NCBI GenBank assembly: GCA_030684415.1
Contig: JAUXNL010000446.1
Span: forward strand, 1-10,383
Source of the DNA: Moraxellaceae bacterium
GTDB taxonomy: Bacteria > Pseudomonadota > Gammaproteobacteria > Pseudomonadales > Moraxellaceae
Direction: 5' to 3'
Length of the DNA stretch: 10,383 nucleotides
In this document: positions 5,937 to 10,383 of the stretch, piece by piece
How the letters are laid out: every line of letters starts with the position of its first letter
Position numbering within the stretch: the first letter of the stretch is position 1
Program-made: the position numbers and the translations under genes
Notes under the pieces: generated by a model
What the model was told of the DNA's origin: nothing
The model's database searches: none
The model's input: the letters and a program-made list of their open reading frames with translations, nothing else

Positions 5937-7036
5937 GAGCGGCTCTCCTGCAGGCGGCTGGTGCTACGGCCGCTAGGCGACGTGGCATCCTGAACGGGCG
6001 GCAGTGCCGGCGCGGGGGTGTTCACCGTGGGCGGCGGCACCATCTTGTCGAGCGGCAGGTAAAGCATCTGGTTGTTGCCGCCTTCGACCATGATCTTGGT
6101 GGTCCTGCCGAGCACGGACTCCATGGTTTCCTGATAAAGACGCGTGCGCGTCACGGCAGGCGCTTTGCGGTATTCCGTGATGAGTTGATCGAAGCGCGAG
6201 GCGTCACCCGTGGCACGATTGACGACTTCGAGCTTGTAACCTTCTGCTTCGGCCATCAGTCGTGCGGCTTGGCCGCGCGCTTCCGGCACGATGCCGTTGG
6301 CATAGGTTTCGGCCTGGTTTTTCAGGCGCTCTTTGTCTTCTTTGGCGCGGATCACGTCGTCAAACGCGGCTTTCACTTCTTTCGGCGGCAGCGCTTCGAG
6401 CACGTTCACGCCGGTGACGGTAAGGCCGGTGTTATAGCTGTCGAGGTAATTTTGCAGACGGGGTTGCACGTCACGCGCGATGGTGGCGCGGCCCTCGTTC
6501 AGGATGTAAATCATTTTCGATGAGCCAACCACATGGCGCAGTGCCGACTCCGAAGCATGCACAAGGCTTGCCTCCGGATCAGACACCTGCATCAGGTATT
6601 TTTTGGCGTCACTGATGCGGTACTGCACCGAAAGCGCGATATCCACGATGTTCGCGTCTTCGGTAATCATGGTGGCGTTGAGTGCGGTCTGCTCCACGCG
6701 CTGTGTGTTGGCTTTCTGCACGCGATCAATCAGCGGCGGAGCCCAATGCAGGCCAGCAGTTGTCGTGTGGTGGAATTCGCCGAAGCGGAACACCACGGCT
6801 TCTTCTGCTTGCTCAACCCGATAAAAGCCGAAAGCGGCCCACAGCACGAGCAGGCCGATACCGGCCCACTTGAAGATGTCGCCATCTTTCATGCTGCCGC
6901 CGCCGGCGCCACCCCCGAAAAGGCTGTTGAGCTTTTTCAGGAAGTCATCGAGACCGGGGGGCGTGCCCCCCTTGTTGCCGCCACCGCCCCAGGGGTTGGG
7001 GCGCTGACCGTTATTGCCGGGCTGGTTCCAGGCCAT
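5933..7036 (-). CDS. hflK: FtsH-regulating SPFH membrane protein HflK
   Basis: HflK is the partner of HflC in the FtsH-surrounding complex. The 367-residue protein has a Gly/Pro/Asn-rich cytoplasmic N-terminus (1-50). A single membrane segment follows (about 56-72, KWAGIGLLVLWAAFGFY), then an SPFH domain from VEQAEEAVVFRFGEF onward with TEDANIVDIALSVQYRI. After that comes a helical stretch with VIRAKEDKERLKNQAETYANGIVPEARG and a proline-rich C-terminus (PPPTVNTPAPALPPVQ). The ATG at 7036-7034 has GGAG 8 nt upstream. The length is somewhat below the E. coli protein, the difference lying in the low-complexity ends. The 132 bp to hflX carry several hairpins. Confidence 0.96.
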   Translation of the reverse strand: MAWNQPGNNGQRPNPWGGGGNKGGTPPGLDDFLKKLNSLFGGGAGGGSMKDGDIFKWAGIGLLVLWAAFGFYRVEQAEEAVVFRFGEFHHTTTAGLHWAPPLIDRVQKANTQRVEQTALNATMITEDANIVDIALSVQYRISDAKKYLMQVSDPEASLVHASESALRHVVGSSKMIYILNEGRATIARDVQPRLQNYLDSYNTGLTVTGVNVLEALPPKEVKAAFDDVIRAKEDKERLKNQAETYANGIVPEARGQAARLMAEAEGYKLEVVNRATGDASRFDQLITEYRKAPAVTRTRLYQETMESVLGRTTKIMVEGGNNQMLYLPLDKMVPPPTVNTPAPALPPVQDATSPSGRSTSRLQESRS

Positions 7037-7068
7037 GGGTATTGCTCCAGTATGAGTGTTTGTTGTCT

Positions 7069-7158
7069 GCCTGCTGAACCGCCGTGAGGGCGCGGATCAG
7101 CAGGCGGTTGTCAGGGGTGTGCGCCGGGCACTTTCCCGGCAAGGCCGTCAGGCCTTGC
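7069..7158. other. Cluster of three hairpins between hflX and hflK
   Basis: Three inverted repeats fill the hflX-hflK gap. GCCTGCTGA (7069-7077) pairs with 7097-7105, and four further pairs continue after one mismatch. GCCGGG (7123-7128) pairs with CCCGGC (7135-7140). GCAAGGCC (7139-7146) pairs with GGCCTTGC (7151-7158). The last two share two bases and exclude each other at the base. No U-tract follows on the minus strand, so they are more likely to pause, attenuate or process the transcript than to end it fully. Confidence 0.5.
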
Positions 7159-7168
7159 GCGGACGGTT

Positions 7169-8473
7169 TTACTCGGTATCGGTAGCGGCGGGCGCGAGGC
7201 TGGAGAGTGTCACACCTTCGCGTCGCAGCAACTGTTCAAATTCGGTTTGTGGCAGGCGCAAATGCAAACGGCTGCCACCCTCTTCATCACTTTCCTCGGC
7301 CACGACGGCGCCAAGGGCAAAAAACTGTGCACGCAAACGTGCCTGCGCCGCTTCCAGGCGGATCCAGTCGTCAAAGCGCTGCGGCCCCAGGCGTTCGGCA
7401 ATCGCCTGCGTGAGCAGATCGAGGCCGATGCCGTCGCGGGCCGATAGCCATACGGCTTGCGGCACACCGAGGTCATCACGGTCGATGCGGGGCTCGCGGC
7501 CTTCCAGCCGGTCGAGCTTGTTGTACACCAGCAACATCGGAGCGCTGGCCCCCACTTCCGACAGCACGCCGGTCACGGCGGCAATCTGCCGGTCGCGTTC
7601 GCCGCTGGCGCAATCCACGACATGCAGCAGCAGGTCGGCTTCGACGGTTTCTTCCAGCGTGGCACGGAAGGCATCGACCAGTTTGTGCGGCAGGTGACGG
7701 ATGAAGCCCACGGTGTCCGCCAGCACGACCGGTCCGAAGCTGTCGAGATCGACCCGGCGCAGGGTCGGGTCGAGCGTCGCGAACAACTGGTCGGCCTCGT
7801 ACACGTCTGCCTGCGTCAGCCGGTTGAACAGCGTGGATTTGCCGGCATTGGTGTAACCCACCAGCGAAATCGTCGGCACGGCCGCCTTCTGGCGGGCAGC
7901 ACGGCCCTGCGCGCGCACTTGCCGCACCTTGTCCAGACGCTCAGTCAGGTTGCTGATGCGGATTTTCAAGAGACGGCGGTCGGTTTCGAGCTGGGTTTCA
8001 CCGGGGCCTCGCAAGCCGATGCCGCCTTTCTGGCGTTCAAGGTGGGTCCAGCCACGTACCAGGCGCGACGCCAGATGTGAAAGCTGCGCCAGCTCCACCT
8101 GCAATTTGCCTTCAAAGGTGCGCGCACGCTGGGCAAAAATGTCGAGGATGAGGCCGGTACGGTCGAGTACGCGGCACTGCAGTTCGCGTTCGAGATTACG
8201 TTCTTGTGCTGGGCTCAGGGCGTGGTCGAAGAGCACGACTTCGGCGCCGCGGTCCTGCACCAGCGTCTTGATTTCCTGCACCTTGCCGCTGCCAGCAAAG
8301 AATTTGGCATCGGGGCGCTGGCGGCTGCCCTGCACCAGGCCGACGGCGTCTACTCCGGCGGAACTCGCCAGCAGACAGAACTCTTCCAGGTCTTCGTCCT
8401 GGCGTTCGTTGTGTACATCGAGGTGAACCAGCACGGCGCGTTCGCCGCCGGTGGGTCTTTCAAAGAATTCCAA
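7169..8473 (-). CDS. hflX: Ribosome-associated GTPase HflX
   Basis: HflX is a translational GTPase-like protein that binds the 50S subunit and splits stalled ribosomes after stress such as heat. The 434-residue protein has the N-terminal HflX domain with FDHALSPAQERNLE (82-95) and RTGLILDIFAQRA (105-117). The glycine-rich GWTHLERQKGGIGLRGPGE linker (141-159) follows, then a Ras-like G domain: G1 GYTNAGKST 206-214, G2 TLDPT 233-237, G3 DTVG 253-256, G4 NKLD 318-321, G5 SA 344-345. All key motifs are intact. The start is TTG at 8473-8471. It is the only start codon before the in-frame TGA at 8485-8483, gives the expected N-terminus MEFFERPTGGERAVLVHLD, and has GAGAG 7 nt upstream. It follows hfq by 66 bp. 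Confidence 0.96.
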   Translation of the reverse strand: MEFFERPTGGERAVLVHLDVHNERQDEDLEEFCLLASSAGVDAVGLVQGSRQRPDAKFFAGSGKVQEIKTLVQDRGAEVVLFDHALSPAQERNLERELQCRVLDRTGLILDIFAQRARTFEGKLQVELAQLSHLASRLVRGWTHLERQKGGIGLRGPGETQLETDRRLLKIRISNLTERLDKVRQVRAQGRAARQKAAVPTISLVGYTNAGKSTLFNRLTQADVYEADQLFATLDPTLRRVDLDSFGPVVLADTVGFIRHLPHKLVDAFRATLEETVEADLLLHVVDCASGERDRQIAAVTGVLSEVGASAPMLLVYNKLDRLEGREPRIDRDDLGVPQAVWLSARDGIGLDLLTQAIAERLGPQRFDDWIRLEAAQARLRAQFFALGAVVAEESDEEGGSRLHLRLPQTEFEQLLRREGVTLSSLAPAATDTE

Positions 8474-8491
8474 AAAGCACTCTCAGGGGTG

Positions 8492-8524
8492 GTAACGCCG
8501 GCGCCTTGCGGCCGCCGGCGTTAC
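8492..8524. other. GC-rich hairpin between hfq and hflX
   Basis: GTAACGCCGGCG (8492-8503) pairs perfectly with 8513-8524 over 12 bp with a 9-nt loop. It fills most of the 66-bp gap between the hfq stop and the TTG start of hflX. No U-tract follows, so partial termination, or protection of the hfq 3' end so that hfq is expressed above hflX, are both possible. It ends about 18 nt before the hflX start and leaves the ribosome binding site outside the stem. Confidence 0.6.
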
Positions 8525-8539
8525 GGTACGGCAGGGATA

Positions 8540-8860
8540 TCAGTAGTTCGGCTGCTGGTCGTCGTCAAAGCCGTCGTCAGCGGGGGGCGTGAAGCCTCCG
8601 GCCGCGCCGCCATGACCGGCACCATGTGCACCTGCCGCGCCCGGCACGGTGGAGCGTGGATTACGCGCCGGCACCACGGTGGAGATGGCGTGCTTGTAGA
8701 CCATCTGGCTGACCGTGTTTTTCAGCAGCACGACGTACTGGTCGAAAGACTCGATCTGGCCCTGCAGCTTGATGCCGTTGACCAGGAAGATGGAAACCGG
8801 GATGCGCTCCTTGCGGAGGGCGTTCAGGAAGGGGTCCTGCAGGGTCTGGCCCTTGGACAT
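8540..8860 (-). CDS. hfq: RNA chaperone Hfq with extended C-terminal tail
   Basis: Hfq is a hexameric Sm-like RNA chaperone that pairs small RNAs with mRNAs. The 106-residue protein starts MSKGQTLQDPFLNALRKERIPVSIFLVNGIKLQGQIESFDQYVVLLKN, with Gln8, Asp9 and Arg16-Lys17 of the proximal and rim RNA-binding faces. The Sm2 motif VYKHAIST (54-61, with Tyr55-Lys56-His57) follows. Position 42 is Tyr where E. coli has Phe. From about residue 70 there is a Gly/Ala/His-rich linker and an acidic tip DDGFDDDQQPNY. The start is fixed by AGGAG 7 nt upstream. The frame is open further upstream, but those codons do not belong to Hfq. It lies 145 bp after miaA. Confidence 0.97.
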   Translation of the reverse strand: MSKGQTLQDPFLNALRKERIPVSIFLVNGIKLQGQIESFDQYVVLLKNTVSQMVYKHAISTVVPARNPRSTVPGAAGAHGAGHGGAAGGFTPPADDGFDDDQQPNY

Positions 8861-8923
8861 GGTGTTTCTCCTTTGCGGTGAGCCCAAGACGGGCCCGAAA
8901 AAAGTCATAAAACAGCGCAAAAC

Positions 8924-8940
8924 GGCCTGAAAAACAGGCC
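8924..8940 (-). terminator. Weak hairpin between miaA and hfq
   Basis: On the minus strand GGCCTG-TTTTT-CAGGCC is a perfect 6-bp stem with a U-rich loop, followed by GTTTTGCG and later by a run of six T (8904-8899). It could be a weak miaA terminator, or a structured part of the hfq leader, which is known in E. coli to bind Hfq for autoregulation. The U-rich leader (8899-8934) fits either reading. I could not name a convincing promoter here. Confidence 0.35.
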
Positions 8941-9005
8941 CCGCAAAGCAATGAAAGGGAGGTTGCTGGCCCCGGACCGGCAGCGCACGTCGCCGGAGTC
9001 GACCC

Positions 9006-9932
9006 TCACACCTCTCGCGGTGAAGCAAATGTGCGGGTTGCCTCCTGCTTTTTCAAGAGCAGGTCAGCAAGTCCTGCTTGCGCGCCGTCGTGCCAGTCGG
9101 CCGCAAATCGGCGCAGCCAGGTGAACTGGCGTTTGGCCAACTGGCGGCTGGCGTAAATACCGCGCAAACGCATCTCGGTGGCGTCGTAGTGGCCATCAAG
9201 ATGGCCCCAGACCTGGGCGTAACCCACGGCTTTCATCGACGGCAGATCGGCGTGCAGGTCGGGCCGGTCGCGCAGGCGCGCGACTTCCTCCACCAGGCCG
9301 TCGGCCAGCATGGCGTCGAAGCGCTGCTCGATGCGCTGGTGCAGCACGGTGCGGTCGGGGGGGGCAATCGCGATTTGGGTGATGTCGTAGGGCAGGGCTT
9401 CTGGCGGCCGCTGCTCGTCGTGCCAGACTGAAAGTGGGCGACCACTTACCTCAAAAACCTCTAATGCGCGGGACAGGCGCTGGCTGTCGTTGGGGCCGAG
9501 TCGGGCGGCGGCAACCGGATCGACCTCTGCCAGCCGTGCATGCACCGCCGGCCAGCCTTCAGCCTCGGCCAGCGCGGCGATACGGGCGCGCACGTCAGCA
9601 TCGGCGGGCGGCATGTCGGCGAGGCCGTCCAGCAGCACCCGGAAGTAGAGCATGGTGCCGCCGACCAGCAGAGGGATGCGCCCGGCGGCGGCAATGGCAG
9701 CCATTTCGGTCAGGGCGTCGTGGCGGAAGTCGGCGGCGGAGTAGGCGTCGGCGGGGTCGCGGATGTCGATCAGGCGGTGCGGGGCGCGGGCCAGTGTGGT
9801 GGCGTCGGGCTTGGCGGTGCCGATGTCCATGCCGCGGTAGACCATGCCGGAGTCGACGGAAATGATGTCGTAGGGGCCGGTGCTGGCGAGTTCGATGGCG
9901 AGGGCGGTTTTGCCGGAGGCGGTCGGGCCCAT
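9006..9932 (-). CDS. miaA: tRNA dimethylallyltransferase MiaA, start uncertain
   Basis: MiaA transfers a dimethylallyl group to N6 of A37 in tRNAs reading UNN codons. From the ATG at 9932-9930 the product has 308 residues: Walker A GPTASGKT (2-9), ISVDSGMVYRGMDIGTAKP (24-42, catalytic Asp27), RLIDIRDP (53-60), LLVGGTMLYF (88-97), LPSMKAVGYAQVW and the RQLAKRQFTWLR motif. The core is complete. The start is odd: in this family 8-16 residues, including the first beta strand (xxIFLMGPTA), come before the Walker A. In this window the codons before the ATG read LPPALFL in frame, matching the family, but no ATG, GTG or TTG precedes them before a TAG at 9977-9975, and no ribosome binding site is visible. 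A rare start codon, or a length error in the G-runs at 9945-9951 or 9966-9971, could explain this. Confidence 0.93.
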   Translation of the reverse strand: MGPTASGKTALAIELASTGPYDIISVDSGMVYRGMDIGTAKPDATTLARAPHRLIDIRDPADAYSAADFRHDALTEMAAIAAAGRIPLLVGGTMLYFRVLLDGLADMPPADADVRARIAALAEAEGWPAVHARLAEVDPVAAARLGPNDSQRLSRALEVFEVSGRPLSVWHDEQRPPEALPYDITQIAIAPPDRTVLHQRIEQRFDAMLADGLVEEVARLRDRPDLHADLPSMKAVGYAQVWGHLDGHYDATEMRLRGIYASRQLAKRQFTWLRRFAADWHDGAQAGLADLLLKKQEATRTFASPREV

Positions 9933-9940
9933 CAGGAACA

Positions 9941-9971
9941 GGGCGGGGGGGAGTGGGGTGGGCCTGGGGGG
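9941..9971 (+). other. G-quadruplex motif at the miaA start
   Basis: The plus strand carries five G-tracts of 3, 7, 4, 3 and 6 bases at 9941-9943, 9945-9951, 9955-9958, 9960-9962 and 9966-9971, with loops of 1, 3, 1 and 3 bases. This meets the classical G-quadruplex pattern with one tract to spare. It lies on the template strand of miaA, overlapping the codons for its N-terminus. G-rich sequence continues to about 10018. Confidence 0.75.
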
Positions 9972-10019
9972 ATTCTACTTTAGGTGTGGTGGGTGTGTCG
10001 GGGGTTGGTTGTGGTGGCC

Positions 10020-10193
10020 GGTTTTTCTGCGGACGGCGTTGCACCTGGCCCGTGCAGTTGTGCGATCCCCTCTCCCCCCGGGAGAGGGCTAGGGAGAGGG
10101 ACTTGCTTTGCTTCAGCGCTGGGCTTGCTTTGGTTTCGTCTGCTATGTGGCTGCACCGGCGGTTTCTCTGCGAGAGGGGTTGCGCCTTGCCGG
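10020..10193. repeat. Composite intergenic repeat block with diverged direct repeats
   Basis: Two 33-bp segments, 10020-10052 and 10161-10193, align without gaps with 25 identical bases. Between them lies a palindrome, CCCTCTCCC (10068-10076) with GGGAGAGGG (10080-10088), and GGGAGAGGG returns at 10092-10100. The palindrome is a type of dispersed repeat I recall from many GC-rich proteobacterial genomes. I see no credible coding sequence; open frames here lack ribosome binding sites and have repeat-derived composition. Confidence 0.6.
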
Positions 10194-10202
10194 CGGGGCC
10201 TC

Positions 10203-10240
10203 ACTTTCTTTGCTTCGCCAAAGAAAGTAAGCAAAGAAAG
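10203..10240. repeat. ACTTTCTTTG hairpin repeat
   Basis: ACTTTCTTTG (10203-10212) pairs perfectly with CAAAGAAAGT (10219-10228) around CTTCGC. A second GCAAAGAAAG (10231-10240) can pair with 10204-10213 instead, so two alternative hairpins are possible. This element followed by GGCGACCC is a dispersed intergenic repeat I recall from Xanthomonadaceae, Pseudomonas and some betaproteobacteria. Its copy number in this genome is unknown. Confidence 0.65.
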
Positions 10241-10383
10241 GCGACCCCGGGCCGTTCGCCCCGCTTTGCGGGGTGCCCTGCGGCGCTCGTCCGTCAGCGG
10301 GGGCTGCGGAACTCGCGTCCGCTACGCGGCCACTCAGACAGTCCTCGCCCTTATTCCGCTGCCGGACTCCGCTCCTCGGCTCT
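10241..10383. other. GC-rich repeat-like sequence to the window end
   Basis: No gene is recognisable. A 6-bp stem, CCCCGC (10259-10264) and GCGGGG (10268-10273) with a TTT loop, follows the AAAGAAAG element. The rest is GC-rich and continues the same kind of dispersed repeat. In many gammaproteobacteria mutL would lie upstream of miaA; no trace of mutL is visible within this window. Confidence 0.4.

Noticed and set aside
6956..6971. GGGGGGC/GCCCCCC palindrome
   Set aside because: It encodes the Gly/Pro-rich HflK N-terminus and its two-base loop cannot fold fully; codon composition explains it.
7457..8080. Plus-strand open frame of 207 codons opposite hflX
   Set aside because: It mirrors the G domain of an intact, well-identified gene and shows no independent coding signal.

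Overview
The window is a roughly 10.4 kb stretch of GC-rich chromosome from a gammaproteobacterium. The main evidence is the conserved order miaA-hfq-hflX-hflK-hflC followed by hisZ-purA, all on the minus strand, as in Pseudomonas-type genomes. The Hfq core (MSKG start, SFDQ, YKHAIST), a HisZ protein and Pseudomonas-like REP palindromes (TCGCGGCTAAAGCCGCTCCCACA) fit this. The genus cannot be fixed from the sequence alone. I see no tRNA, rRNA, CRISPR array or intact insertion sequence, and I did not find a convincing new biological system. The interest lies in the insertions and the non-coding structure.

Layout in coordinate order: the 5' 236 codons of purA (minus, cut by the window edge); hisZ (minus), with a possible promoter and a hairpin plus U-tract directly in front of it; two plus-strand genes for small outer-membrane beta-barrel proteins with signal peptides, closed by a 20-bp-stem bidirectional terminator; about 300 bp without a gene but with a second terminator-like hairpin; lrgB and lrgA (minus, ATGA overlap); a REP-type inverted pair with short direct repeats; the hflC terminator hairpin; hflC and hflK (minus, ATGA overlap); hflX; hfq; miaA; and about 450 bp of G-rich and repetitive non-coding DNA up to the window end.

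Functionally, miaA (tRNA A37 prenylation), hfq (sRNA chaperone), hflX (ribosome-associated GTPase) and hflK/hflC (SPFH regulators of the FtsH protease) form the classic RNA-modification and quality-control superoperon. hisZ (regulatory subunit of ATP phosphoribosyltransferase) and purA (adenylosuccinate synthetase) lie downstream in related genomes and belong to linked histidine and purine metabolism. Here about 3.2 kb separates hflC from hisZ. It carries lrgAB (holin/antiholin-like membrane pair) and two outer-membrane barrel genes of opposite orientation, so hisZ-purA probably has its own promoter.

Points worth a second look: miaA has no normal start codon at the position the family requires, and a five-tract G-quadruplex motif sits exactly there; hisZ has a terminator-like hairpin at the predicted 5' end of its transcript; Hfq has a glycine-rich tail with an acidic tip; the second barrel protein has two cysteines that fall in neighbouring predicted external loops; and lrgA starts with GTG and has no visible ribosome binding site, right next to the REP element.
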